A stretch of 64,000 nucleotides of DNA, from the NCBI RefSeq assembly GCF_005780165.1, contig NZ_VAUV01000003.1, positions 186,001 to 250,000 of the forward strand. Direction: 5' to 3'. Below are positions 16,025 to 25,462 of this stretch, piece after piece (the stretch's first letter is position 1; every line of letters starts with the position of its first letter). The translations under genes were made by a program, and so were the position numbers. The stretch is from Phragmitibacter flavus. Its GTDB lineage: Bacteria; Verrucomicrobiota; Verrucomicrobiia; Verrucomicrobiales; Verrucomicrobiaceae. The notes beneath the pieces were generated by a model. It was given only the letters and a program-made list of their open reading frames with translations, made no database searches and was not told where the DNA came from.

Positions 16025-18325
16025 ATGTCCGATTCCCAAGACACCAAGCCCCTTCTCGACCTTTCTGACCTTCGACTGACCCCCAAATGGGTCTCCGATT
16101 TCGGCAAGTCCAGTTCCAGCTCTTCGCCCGACCAGGAAGAGACCAATTCCCGTCCCCAACGTGGAGGCGGACGCGATTTCAACGACCGCCGCGGCGGCCC
16201 CCGCAATGATCAACGCAGCGGCCCCGGCCCACGTGGTCCCCGTGATGGCGGCAGCCAGTTTCGTGGCGGCCAGGGCGCAGGTGGCGGTGCTGGTGATCGT
16301 CAACGCGACGGTGGCAATCGTTCACGCGATGGACGCTCCCCCCGCCCGCAGGACGGTCGGGGTCGTCCCGGGCAAGGTGGTGACCGACGCGACTTCCAAG
16401 ATCGTCGTCCTCCACAGGAAGCTCCTCCACGTCTGCCAGCCGGACTCATCACCGAAATCGAGCCCGAATCCCGTGCCACCGAAGCCATGGCTTCGATGAT
16501 TCGCAACGCGGGCAAGGCCTACAGCGTGTTCGACGCCGCCCGCCTCGTGCTCTCCAGCGGCGACCGATTCCACGTCAAATTCTCCCTTCCCAAAGACAGC
16601 GAAGCGAAACTCTACGCCATCCCCGCCGACGGCTCCCTGTGGTTGTCCCGCGAAGAAGCCATCGAACATTTTCTTAACAGCGAAGGCATCAAGGAATTTT
16701 ATCGCGTCGAACAAGTCCAGCTTGAAGCCCCCAAAGGCAACTTCGCCAGCGTCGCCATCTGTGGCCTCAGCGGCACCCTGCTTGGACCACCAAGCCATCA
16801 CAGTTATCAAACCACGCTGCATCGCATCCATCGCGAGCGTTTTGCCAACATGTCCTTTGAGGACTACAAACGCCGCGTGCGCACCGACAACTCGCCGGAA
16901 GCGGTGGAGAAGTGGAAAGAATCCCTCACCCACGGCACCGAATGGGTGGTCATCACCCCTGGTTCCGAGCCTGAGCAGGAGCCAGTCGCAGAGGTGAAAC
17001 CTCCCACGGAAGCGACTCCCGAAGTTGAAGCCGAAGCAGAAGCTCCTATCTCCAACGCCGCACCTGAAGTGATCGCCGACGAGCCAGCGTCCGAAGAAGC
17101 CGAGGCAGCAACCCCAGAGGCATCTTCCGAAGAAGCAGCACCCACGCCTGCTCCAGCAGCAGAACCTGCAACTCCTGCCGTGCGCCTGAAAACCCGCGCC
17201 GAGATGCAAACCCACTTCCGGGAAAACTTCGCGCCGACGTTGGTTCACGAAACCAACACCCGCTACGTCTCCGGCAACATCCCCCGCCAGAACATCAATC
17301 CTGGGCTCTACAACCTGTTGCGCCGCAGCGTCGACGAAACCCGCAAACACCTGCTCACCCTCGCCCAGCGCCTTTGCATCGGCTTTGAACAACAGGGACT
17401 TAAGCTATTCAAACGCCGCGGTGGCAAACTATGGGTCAGCCGCGCCAGACCCCGTCTTCTCGACAGCAGCGTCGTTCTTTCCGAGCGCATTTCCTTGATG
17501 ATGCAAATCGTCAAATCCAAGCCCGGCATCAGCGCCAAAGCGCTCATCGAAGCCGTCGCGCCTGCCGCCGCCAAGGTCGAAACACCGACACCTGAGCCAA
17601 CACCCGCGCCTGCAGTGGTTACCGAATCCATTGACGCAACCCTGCCTGTCATCGACGAATTGGGTGCCGTGGTTGAATCGATCGTCGATACGCCAACAAC
17701 AGTGGAAGAAATCGCCGAGGCCCCCGCTCCTGTTGCAGCAGCCGTGGTCGCTCCGCACGAACCTACCGCCGACCAGATGGGTGCCCTCAAAGACCTTCAT
17801 TGGCTCAACAGCGAAGGTTATGTGATCGAATACGCCGATGGCCAGGTTTTCCCCGGCGTCACCGAGCCACCTCCCGCCAAACCCAAGCCTGAGAAGCTGC
17901 CAGTTCCGGTCGCTCCCGCTGACGAAGCCGCCGAGACCGAAGTCCCCGCAGATTCCGCACCCGCCGAAATCGCCCCAATTCAGGCCGCCATCGAAATGGC
18001 TCCTGCTCCTGCTCCTGTCGAGCAACCGAGTGCCGATGTCGAATCCGCAGAGGCAGAGACTGGAGAAGCACCGCAGGCCATCGCCGGCTCCGAATCCAAC
18101 ATCAACGAACTTGAAGCATCCCCCCAAGCCTTTGATTTCCTGATGGAATCATCCGAAGCCCCTGCTCCTGCCGTCACCGACTCTGAAGAGACCGAATCCT
18201 CATCCGCCGAACCCACCGAAGAAGCAGGCTTCCTGGTGGAATCCGAAGCCGAGGTTGAAATCGAAGCCGAAGTAGAAGAATCTTCCAGCGAAGAAAAAGT
18301 CGCCGCCAAACAAGCGGCTGAGTAA
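16025..18325 (+). CDS. RGG-rich, acidic-tailed protein of unknown function (possible RNA-binding protein)
   Basis: A 766-residue protein. After a short start (MSDSQDTKPLLDLSDLRLTP), residues about 35-135 are very rich in Arg, Gly, Asp and Gln with many RGG/RDG units, a low-complexity composition typical of RNA-binding proteins. Residues about 140-310 look folded (VKFSLPKDSEAKLYAIP, then LWLSREEAIEHFLNSEGI, then GTLLGPPSHHSYQTTLHRIH). A second folded stretch lies at about 395-510 (NINPGLYNLLRRSVDETRKH, FKRRGGKLWVSRARPRLLD). The links and the tail are Ala/Pro/Glu-rich and strongly acidic. ATG 16025 is preferred to 15974, which adds a poor extension. I recognise no family by name. No gene follows on the same strand, so it seems monocistronic. 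RNA binding is inferred from the RGG composition only. Confidence 0.75.
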   Translation: MSDSQDTKPLLDLSDLRLTPKWVSDFGKSSSSSSPDQEETNSRPQRGGGRDFNDRRGGPRNDQRSGPGPRGPRDGGSQFRGGQGAGGGAGDRQRDGGNRSRDGRSPRPQDGRGRPGQGGDRRDFQDRRPPQEAPPRLPAGLITEIEPESRATEAMASMIRNAGKAYSVFDAARLVLSSGDRFHVKFSLPKDSEAKLYAIPADGSLWLSREEAIEHFLNSEGIKEFYRVEQVQLEAPKGNFASVAICGLSGTLLGPPSHHSYQTTLHRIHRERFANMSFEDYKRRVRTDNSPEAVEKWKESLTHGTEWVVITPGSEPEQEPVAEVKPPTEATPEVEAEAEAPISNAAPEVIADEPASEEAEAATPEASSEEAAPTPAPAAEPATPAVRLKTRAEMQTHFRENFAPTLVHETNTRYVSGNIPRQNINPGLYNLLRRSVDETRKHLLTLAQRLCIGFEQQGLKLFKRRGGKLWVSRARPRLLDSSVVLSERISLMMQIVKSKPGISAKALIEAVAPAAAKVETPTPEPTPAPAVVTESIDATLPVIDELGAVVESIVDTPTTVEEIAEAPAPVAAAVVAPHEPTADQMGALKDLHWLNSEGYVIEYADGQVFPGVTEPPPAKPKPEKLPVPVAPADEAAETEVPADSAPAEIAPIQAAIEMAPAPAPVEQPSADVESAEAETGEAPQAIAGSESNINELEASPQAFDFLMESSEAPAPAVTDSEETESSSAEPTEEAGFLVESEAEVEIEAEVEESSSEEKVAAKQAAE

Positions 18326-18460
18326 TCGGCAAACAGAAACGGCACGTCAGACCCCAGCTGCGCCGCAGCCCGGGATGTTCGCTACGCATTTGACCAAACC
18401 GGTGCGGGTGCAGGTGCTGGAGGAGGCGAGCGCCTGTTCGTTGTCGCGATAGAAAGCAAA

Positions 18461-18520
18461 GTAGAAGGGCCGTCCCGGCCCTTGAGTTGTATTGGGCAAG
18501 GCCCGGGACGAGCCTTCTAC
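18461..18520. repeat. Palindromic repeat, copy 1 (full hairpin)
   Basis: A left arm beginning GTAGAAGGGCCGTCCCGG is matched by a right arm ending CGGGACGAGCCTTCTAC at 18498-18520, with about 14 bases between. Near-identical units occur at 40830-40853 (left arm only) and 58147-58209 (full). This copy lies between two converging genes, so it may also stop transcription from both sides. It resembles a REP element in size, placement and structure. Confidence 0.75.
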
Positions 18521-18564
18521 GTTTCCTCCATCAATAAGCGAAGCGCTCGTCCACTAAGACCGGC

Positions 18565-21500
18565 TCAATAATTAAACAAAAACGCCGGTGAATTGATCAA
18601 CGCCCACGCCAGATCCTGCGCGGCGGTCAATCGCATCGTCGACATCTGTTGCCGGCTCAATCCCGCATCGCGACGCAACTGCACCAGCTTCGGATCCAAT
18701 ACTACCGGCTGCTGCGCCTCTACCAACTTCCCTTGAAGGGCCAGCAATTGCTGATCCACCGGCAACGGCATCCGCGCCGCCACCAACGCCCTCTTCGCAT
18801 CCTGATGGGCGGCATCCGTCAAAAGATATTCCGCCCGCAATTTCGCCAACTGCGCCTCATCCCGTTTGCCCATCTCGGTTGTAGCAATCTGCGCCAAACC
18901 TTGCGATGCCCCAAAACGCAACGGCTGTGCCGAACTCGTCACATAAATGCGAAACTTTCCAAGGTGATAGCGCTGCCGCTGATACCCCTGCTGCAACACC
19001 AGATTCAACACCCCGTCCTTTGATCCTATGGCCGCCGGATCGGTCTCAAAAATCGCCTCATGCCGACGCGACCCGCGGGGACTTACCGCCCACCCCTTGT
19101 CCGCCACGTCATTGTTGCCGTTGACCGATGCCGCAATCCCAAAATCCTTCTGTTCAAAACTGGCAAGATGCGGCCGCATTTTCACCGCCTCAGGTTTTGC
19201 CTGCCCCGCCGCCTGATGGCTCACCGTAAACTCCGTCAGCACGAAATTCCCATCTGGAGCCAACCCAGGACCGTTGTCAGGAAGTCGCTCATCTGGCAAG
19301 GCTTCAATCTTGATCCCGGTGATCCCCGTCAACGAAGTCTTCGCGCGCAATACATACATCGCCTGAACCGCCGCCCCCGGAGGCAACGCCGTTGCCAGCA
19401 ACGAACCATCCGCCTCCTTCACCAATTTCTCCACCCCGCTGACCCTCACCACTTCCAAATCCAGCGGAATCCATTCCGTGGAAAGATCCAGATAAGCCGA
19501 CCAGTCAGCCAGCTTGGGCAAAACGGCTTCCTCCGATTTTTTGACCTGTTCCTCGGCTTTGGCGATGCGCGTCGCACGCTCCGCCTGTTTCTTCGCCAGT
19601 TCAGGAGCCACCGCTTTTTGATGATCCGCAATCGCCTGCCTGGCCTTCGCGATCTTTTCCGCACGCTCGGCTTCCTGCGCCGCAATCACCCCGGACATCT
19701 TCATCTCATACTCCGCCCAATCCTTCATCATCGACGCGTTTTCTCCAGCAATCTCCGCCATGCTCGCCTCGGCGGCCTTGATCTCCTCCTCCGTCGGAGG
19801 CCGATTCAAAATGCGCACAAACAACTCTTCAATCAACCGCCGATCATCTGGCATCTTCTTCGTCAGTTCCGCGATCGCATTGGTCGGCGAACTGATCGCA
19901 TCTCCCACCGTCGGACCACTGATCAACGCCATCACCGGCCCCAGTTGCACATCATTGCTGCGCTCACACTCACACGCGCTCTCGCGCACCGGCCGACCAA
20001 AGTTGCCCAGAAACCCATCGGCAATCTTGATCTGCGCATCGTCAATCTCCGCCGCTCTCGTCCCTGGTTTAACCCCCGGGATGTTGTTCGCCGCACCCGT
20101 CACCGCATGAATCGCATCATACAACGCCTCCGCCGGCAAACGCCGCGCCTTGGCGTGGGAATAATTGATCTGGTCATCCTTGTTCCATTCATTGGTGGCG
20201 ATGCTCAATTGATAAGTGCGGGACTTGGTGATCACCCGCATCAAATGGCGCACATCAAATCCACTTTGAATAAACTCATCCGTCAAATAGCTCAGCAACT
20301 CAGGATTGCTCGGTGGATTGCCCGCACGAATGTCGTCCAAAGGTTCAATCACCCCGGTTCCGGTCAGATAGCCCCAAATCCGGTTGGCATAACTCATCGC
20401 AAAATAAGTGTTGTCCGGACTGGTCATCCAATCCGCCAGCCTGGCACGACGACTTGCGTCCGGCTTCTCCGCGAGATTCAGTTTTACCGGATAGGGAAAT
20501 TCCGGCTTGGTCTCTTTGTTGGTGCGCTGATGCACCATCTCGCCCTTGCCCGTGTCCTGCACAATCTCAAAGAGCGGCTTGGCTCCTTCGACGGCACTGC
20601 CGCCGATGTTGCGGTTGCCGCTTGCGGGATCTTTGGTCAGTCCCACCTGCGAGAAAAATGCCGCCGTCTCATAATACTGACCTTGGGTCCAACGCTCGAA
20701 CGGATGGTCATGACACTTGTTGCAGTTAAAGCGAACCGCCAGAAACAAGTGGGTGGTGTTCTCCATGGTATCTTCCGGAGTGCGCAGGATCTTGTAGTAA
20801 CTCGCCGCCGGATGCTCCCGATTGGAACCGCTGGCCGTTAGAATCTCCTTCACAAACTGATCATAAGGACGATTGCCGGCAATCTGCTCCCGAATCCATC
20901 CTCTGAAAAGCTGCGCTCCCTCTTCGCCGAGAAACTTGCTGTTCACCTGCAACATGTCCGCCCATTTGTTGGTCCATTGTTCAACAAAGGCCTCGCTGGC
21001 AATCAGTTGATCAATCACCTTGTCACGCTTCAATCGCGTGTCCGTCTTGTCTTCAAGAAACGCCCGCACCTCATCCGCCGTCGGAGGTAATCCGGTGAGA
21101 TCCAGATAAACCCTGCGCAGGAACTCGTTGTCTTTCGTCAACCCACTCGGAAGAATCTTCATCCGCTGCCACTTTGAGGAAACCAATTCATCAATGCGAC
21201 TCCACTTCTCCGGTTCCTTCCAGGCAAAGCCGCTGCGATCCCCCATCACCGTCACCGTCGTCGCCGCATAAGCTCCTTCAAACCTAGCCAGCATCGGTGC
21301 CTCTCCACGCCGGAGCGTTGTTACCAGGCCATGCTTGTCCGTTTCCGCAACTTCCGTGTTGCCGCTCTCGATAAAAGCCTCTGCCGTCACATCTTTGGTG
21401 ATGCCATCCGCATAAGTAGCCAGCACCCGCATCTGCTGTTTTTCGCCAATGGCTTCCACCACCGGATTCAATGGAAACACTTCGAGACGGGTAACCTTGG

Positions 21501-23706
21501 GGGTATCCTCCTTGATCTTGCTGCCATTCGCGATCCACGCCTTGATCATTTCATAATACAGCTCACCCGGCACCGTCAACTGACCGCCTTCATGAGGCAC
21601 CGCCCCACTCGCCTTGAGTAACATCAGACTGCGCGCCGGGGCCGCCACATTGCTGCGCCTGCTCCACAACTCCTCCGTCAAAGCGGTCACATCATAAGCC
21701 ATGTCATAACCGCGCAGCGACAACTGAAACCCATTCTTCCCTGCCTGTCCTCCATGACAGGTGCCCATGTTACAACCCAGTTTGGACAGCACCGGATTGA
21801 TGTCCCGAATGTAATCCGGCTCATAGGCTTCCTGAAGGCCACCCACACTCACCGGAACCTCCACCAATTGTGATGCCAGACGAATCTTGATGATTCCACG
21901 CCCTTCGGCTTTGGGACGCACCAACCGATGCGGCGTAATCTCCACCTGCACCCCCTGTGCCTCCATGGCCGCGATCCGCGTCACGTCCGCACGCGTGCCG
22001 TCTTTCATGATGGCCGTCACCAGCAACTGCGCATATTCCGCCGGTTTGCCCAAGGCGATTTCTTTTGGCATCACTTCCAGCTTTGCGACCTGACGATTCG
22101 GTGACAGCACTTCCGCCTCCATCGCTTTGTCCCTGGCCGCCCGCTCGATCTGATCAGAAGTATCTTTGGCAATCGTTGCCGCATCCGTCAAAGGCACACT
22201 GATAAACTCCTTGCTCACCTCGCCGGTGCCGACATCAATCAATCGAATCTTCCCGTCCGCCCCACCTGCTGCGAGCGTCTTGCCATCGGGACTAAAACCC
22301 ACCGCATAGATGCCAGAATCTGCCACCACCACCGACTTGAGCAGCTTTACTCCGTCATTGAGCGATGCTTCCAATGTCGCCTTTTCAGCAGGGGTGTGGT
22401 CACTGACGCGCTTCTCATGAATTTTTTTCAGTTCATCGCTCAATGCCGAATCAAACTCCGCACCGTAGATATTCACCGCACCACTGGCATGATAGGCACT
22501 CGCGGCCGCAATGGTTTTGCCATCGGGAGAATAATCCACCCCAAAAATGCGCCCCTCCATCGCAGGAAACTTGCGCACCAGATTCGCGTTGTCACCAATC
22601 ACCCGCTTGGTTTGACGATGAATCCGATAGATTTGCGGCAGCCCGTCCGATCCCCCAATCAAAATCTCATCGCGCTGCGGATGCCGCTCCACTGCATGAA
22701 TCCCACCACGCAATGCCCCGGGTGTGATGGAAGTGATGTTGTCCACAAACCTGGACGTCGCCACCTCGGTCAGTTTCGCCGCCATGTCCCGGCTCGTCGC
22801 CACCAGATGGGAACCATCGCTGCTCCAGACCGAATCCAGCACCCAGTCATTCGCCGAGCCATTGAACAGCACTTCCTTGCCTGACTTCGCATCGATCACC
22901 CGCAGCGAATTGTCCGCTGCCCCAAAAGCCAGACGTCCCCCATCAGGAGACCAGCTCACCCCATACAGCGTGTCAAAAGTGGTGCTGGTGCTCTGCAGCA
23001 ATTCTCTGTCCGCCACGTCCCACACCTGAATCTCTCCCATGCGCCCCGGATTGCCACCAGCCACGGCAAGATGTTTCCCATCCGGTGAGAAACGGATCTT
23101 CTGAATCCGCTCCGACAACCCCACCAACCTCGCTTCAAGTCCCGAACCATCGGCCCGATGCAGCAACACCTCATGATACCCTGCCACCGCCAGGTATTTG
23201 CCATCTGGCGAATAATCGAGCGAAGTCACCAATGGTGCCGTGGCATACACCGGCGGATTCTCCATGTCATGCTGACGACGCGCTGAGGGCGGCGTATCAT
23301 CTTTTGCACCCTCTGCGATCCAGCGTTTGATCAGGTCGATCTGGGTCGTATGCAAAGCGTCCGCTTTCTGCGGCATCGACGCCTTGCCGCTCGCATCCGG
23401 CGTGATTTCCTTCACCAAGAGACTCGCCTCCGGATTTCCACCTAACACCGCCTCGCCCTCTTCGCCGCCCTTCAGCAAGGTCGCGAAATCGGTCATGATG
23501 TAATCGCCCTTCGCCTTGGAAGGTTGGTGACAACCATAACATTGCGCCTGGAGAATCGGACGAATCTGCCGGTAAAAACTCACCGGTTTTGAAGGATCCG
23601 GTTCCTCCTGCTTGGCTTGAAGAGCAGAAGAAAAACAAAATCCCGAGACCAAAGCAAAGGCAGCGGCAGCGAGGGTGACGGAGGTGGACGTCAGACGATC
23701 AATCAT
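18565..23706 (-). CDS. Large PVC cytochrome-type protein: PSCyt1, WD40 propeller, DUF1549/DUF1553-like regions
   Basis: A 1713-residue exported protein. ATG 23706 begins the signal peptide (MIDRLTSTSVTLAAAAFALV, cut near LQA-KQE); a longer frame to 23766 is not credible. A first cytochrome-like segment has CYGCH near residue 55 (IRPILQAQCYGCHQPSKAKG). WD40-type repeats occupy about 125-500 (FSPDGKHLAVAGG, SWSPDGGRLAFGAAD). Ig-like segments flank a second cysteine segment CNMGTCHGG near 648. DUF1549-like (CNKCHDHPFERWTQ near 995) and DUF1553-like regions follow (about 850-1330), then an Ala/Lys/Glu coiled coil (about 1330-1390) and a beta-rich end. Such proteins abound in Planctomycetes and Verrucomicrobia and are suspected in periplasmic breakdown of complex carbohydrates; no enzyme activity is established here. 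Confidence 0.88.
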   Translation of the reverse strand: MIDRLTSTSVTLAAAAFALVSGFCFSSALQAKQEEPDPSKPVSFYRQIRPILQAQCYGCHQPSKAKGDYIMTDFATLLKGGEEGEAVLGGNPEASLLVKEITPDASGKASMPQKADALHTTQIDLIKRWIAEGAKDDTPPSARRQHDMENPPVYATAPLVTSLDYSPDGKYLAVAGYHEVLLHRADGSGLEARLVGLSERIQKIRFSPDGKHLAVAGGNPGRMGEIQVWDVADRELLQSTSTTFDTLYGVSWSPDGGRLAFGAADNSLRVIDAKSGKEVLFNGSANDWVLDSVWSSDGSHLVATSRDMAAKLTEVATSRFVDNITSITPGALRGGIHAVERHPQRDEILIGGSDGLPQIYRIHRQTKRVIGDNANLVRKFPAMEGRIFGVDYSPDGKTIAAASAYHASGAVNIYGAEFDSALSDELKKIHEKRVSDHTPAEKATLEASLNDGVKLLKSVVVADSGIYAVGFSPDGKTLAAGGADGKIRLIDVGTGEVSKEFISVPLTDAATIAKDTSDQIERAARDKAMEAEVLSPNRQVAKLEVMPKEIALGKPAEYAQLLVTAIMKDGTRADVTRIAAMEAQGVQVEITPHRLVRPKAEGRGIIKIRLASQLVEVPVSVGGLQEAYEPDYIRDINPVLSKLGCNMGTCHGGQAGKNGFQLSLRGYDMAYDVTALTEELWSRRSNVAAPARSLMLLKASGAVPHEGGQLTVPGELYYEMIKAWIANGSKIKEDTPKVTRLEVFPLNPVVEAIGEKQQMRVLATYADGITKDVTAEAFIESGNTEVAETDKHGLVTTLRRGEAPMLARFEGAYAATTVTVMGDRSGFAWKEPEKWSRIDELVSSKWQRMKILPSGLTKDNEFLRRVYLDLTGLPPTADEVRAFLEDKTDTRLKRDKVIDQLIASEAFVEQWTNKWADMLQVNSKFLGEEGAQLFRGWIREQIAGNRPYDQFVKEILTASGSNREHPAASYYKILRTPEDTMENTTHLFLAVRFNCNKCHDHPFERWTQGQYYETAAFFSQVGLTKDPASGNRNIGGSAVEGAKPLFEIVQDTGKGEMVHQRTNKETKPEFPYPVKLNLAEKPDASRRARLADWMTSPDNTYFAMSYANRIWGYLTGTGVIEPLDDIRAGNPPSNPELLSYLTDEFIQSGFDVRHLMRVITKSRTYQLSIATNEWNKDDQINYSHAKARRLPAEALYDAIHAVTGAANNIPGVKPGTRAAEIDDAQIKIADGFLGNFGRPVRESACECERSNDVQLGPVMALISGPTVGDAISSPTNAIAELTKKMPDDRRLIEELFVRILNRPPTEEEIKAAEASMAEIAGENASMMKDWAEYEMKMSGVIAAQEAERAEKIAKARQAIADHQKAVAPELAKKQAERATRIAKAEEQVKKSEEAVLPKLADWSAYLDLSTEWIPLDLEVVRVSGVEKLVKEADGSLLATALPPGAAVQAMYVLRAKTSLTGITGIKIEALPDERLPDNGPGLAPDGNFVLTEFTVSHQAAGQAKPEAVKMRPHLASFEQKDFGIAASVNGNNDVADKGWAVSPRGSRRHEAIFETDPAAIGSKDGVLNLVLQQGYQRQRYHLGKFRIYVTSSAQPLRFGASQGLAQIATTEMGKRDEAQLAKLRAEYLLTDAAHQDAKRALVAARMPLPVDQQLLALQGKLVEAQQPVVLDPKLVQLRRDAGLSRQQMSTMRLTAAQDLAWALINSPAFLFNY

Positions 23707-23850
23707 TGGAGCAAACAGGCGGTTGTCAGTGCGATGGAATTCGCACCAGTGGTCAGCAAGCAACATTCGGCAACGCTGAATACAGCGCCACCTCGCCTAT
23801 TTTTTCAGGTTGCCACAAAATGGCAAGATTATAACCGCCGCTCCCAATGC

Positions 23851-24399
23851 TTACCACTTCGCGTGCAGCAGCTGGTCAGTCGCAAATCCCAACCGTTTGG
23901 CCTCATCAAGGTAGACCTGCTTATCCGACTCGGAAATCTTTGGGTCGCGAGCCAGCAACCACAAAAACTTCCGGCTGGGCGTTCCCACCAGCGCCACCGA
24001 GTAGTCGTCCGCCAGTTTGATGATCCAGTAGTTGCCCTCTTTCGACGCCGGTGCCAAAGCGGCGAGTCCTCCAAATTTCACCCTCAACCGGCTGTTTCCT
24101 GTCTCAGGAACCGCCGTCGCACTCCCCACCACCTGCTTTTGTGAACCATCGGGACGCATCTCCGTGTTCACCACCTTCACGCTCCCATCCGCCTGGGGAG
24201 TGTATTCCGCAATCGCCTTGGAATCATCACGCTGAAATGCATTCGGCAGACGTGCGACCTCATGCCAGCGACCGGCATACTGCGCGAGATCCACTTTCGA
24301 CACCGTGGGCAATGGGGGCTTGGGAGCCGACTTGCAAGAAACCACCAACAACAGAACCAAAAGAGCCAATGACCAGTAGCAAGCGTTCAAGATTTTCAC
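23851..24399 (-). CDS. blc: Outer-membrane lipoprotein of the bacterial lipocalin (Blc) family
   Basis: A 182-residue lipoprotein. The GTG at 24399 is chosen because it directly begins a lipoprotein signal (KILNACYWSLALLVLLLVVS) whose lipobox Cys follows VVS; the frame continues upstream to 24474 but would bury it. The lipocalin signature is present (VDLAQYAGRWHEVARLPNAF, with the invariant GxW as GRW), followed by the eight-strand barrel (DGSVKVVNTEMRPDGSQKQV, KEGNYWIIKLADDYSVALVG) and a C-terminal helix (DKQVYLDEAKRLGF). Blc proteins bind lipids or lysophospholipids at the outer membrane under stress. The gene lies downstream of nothing on its strand and is followed 145 bases later by the large cytochrome gene. 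Confidence 0.88.
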   Translation of the reverse strand: MKILNACYWSLALLVLLLVVSCKSAPKPPLPTVSKVDLAQYAGRWHEVARLPNAFQRDDSKAIAEYTPQADGSVKVVNTEMRPDGSQKQVVGSATAVPETGNSRLRVKFGGLAALAPASKEGNYWIIKLADDYSVALVGTPSRKFLWLLARDPKISESDKQVYLDEAKRLGFATDQLLHAKW

Positions 24400-24610
24400 A
24401 GATTCAAATTCGACGGAGGTGAATCCAATGGATGCCTCAAAGATAAACTCTGCGGATTTCCCGCGAACCAGCACAGGAATCGGTGCCCTCCCGTAAGAGA
24501 ATCCACCATCTCGCGATAACTGGTGGCTCCCCCTAAGTTATCGAATTCCAATCGTTGTATCCCATGAAAAGTGCTCTCCCTTCCCCGAACCCCTAATCCC
24601 CCCACGGATC

Positions 24611-25384
24611 ATGAACGCGATCAACGGACAGCAGATTCACCGACTCCTTGAAGCGTTGGAGAGACTTCATTGCCACCAGGCCGGCCCTTTTCACCAACGA
24701 CTTTTCGACGCCACCAAGACTCTTTTCAAAGAGTGCGGCCAGGCTTTTGAGATCTTTTCGACCACCGAAGCGGGAGGTCACTCCCTGCAAACCGACATCA
24801 CCTTCCCCGCCTCCTACTCCCAGAACGAATTTTTCGAACGAATCGGCGAGCTGGTTCAACTGCAACATCCAGGATATCAATTGCTCATGCTGGGCCACAT
24901 GGACGTCTTCCGCATGAGCGACCTCCTCTCACAACGCCAGTTCCAGCGAACCGACCTCTACAATGAAGTGTTCATCCCGATGGACAAAAGATATCAACTG
25001 GCGATCCCTTTCGTGAGCGCAGGAGGCTTCGGAGCCCTCACCCTGAATCGACGCGATCGTGACTTCTCCGACACTGAACTCGCCCTCGCCATCCCTTTTG
25101 CCAGGCATGTTGGCATCGCCTACGAAACCGACCAAATCCTGCAGTCCGCCATGCCTGCCCGTGCAGCCGCCGCTACTAAAGACTACACCCCATGGCGTCA
25201 ACTCGGCCTCACCAAGCGCGAATGCGAAGTGCTCGACTGGATGACGCAAGGCAAACGCGACGGTGAAATCGCCGTCATCCTTGGCATCAGCCAGCGCACG
25301 GTCAACGTTCATGTCCATTCGATTTTGTCGAAATTGAAAGTCGAAAACCGCACCGCCGCCGCCAGCATGGTGGCAACTCTCTAG
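24611..25384 (+). CDS. LuxR-family transcriptional regulator
   Basis: A 257-residue regulator. The last 65 residues are a LuxR/FixJ-type helix-turn-helix (LTKRECEVLDWMTQGKRDGE, then IAVILGISQRTVNVHVHSIL, then SKLKVENRTAAA). Residues 1-185 form a sensing region that resembles a GAF or autoinducer-like fold in its alternating helices and strands (YQLAIPFVSAGGFGALTLNR), but I cannot assign a ligand. ATG 24611 fits the first helix. It stands alone between a divergent lipocalin gene and a PPK2 gene 78 bases downstream, so one of these may be its target; this is only positional. Confidence 0.85.
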   Translation: MNAINGQQIHRLLEALERLHCHQAGPFHQRLFDATKTLFKECGQAFEIFSTTEAGGHSLQTDITFPASYSQNEFFERIGELVQLQHPGYQLLMLGHMDVFRMSDLLSQRQFQRTDLYNEVFIPMDKRYQLAIPFVSAGGFGALTLNRRDRDFSDTELALAIPFARHVGIAYETDQILQSAMPARAAAATKDYTPWRQLGLTKRECEVLDWMTQGKRDGEIAVILGISQRTVNVHVHSILSKLKVENRTAAASMVATL

Positions 25385-25462
25385 GATCAACATTAACAAG
25401 TGACACGACAACGGTTGCCGGTTGACCAATGCCTGTGTAGTTTGGTGCAAGCAACTGACACC

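Noticed and set aside
15756-16079. A 107-codon frame before the RGG protein
   Set aside because: It overlaps the next gene's start, has no recognisable family and no convincing ribosome-binding site.
19060-20841. A 593-codon plus-strand frame across the large cytochrome gene
   Set aside because: It is Arg/His-rich with no domain, antisense to a gene with clear signal peptide, CxxCH and WD40 blocks.
22502-22509. A GCGGCCGC site as evidence for the specificity of the NotI-like enzyme
   Set aside because: One site in the part I checked proves nothing about recognition; the count was not done systematically and the enzyme may read another sequence.
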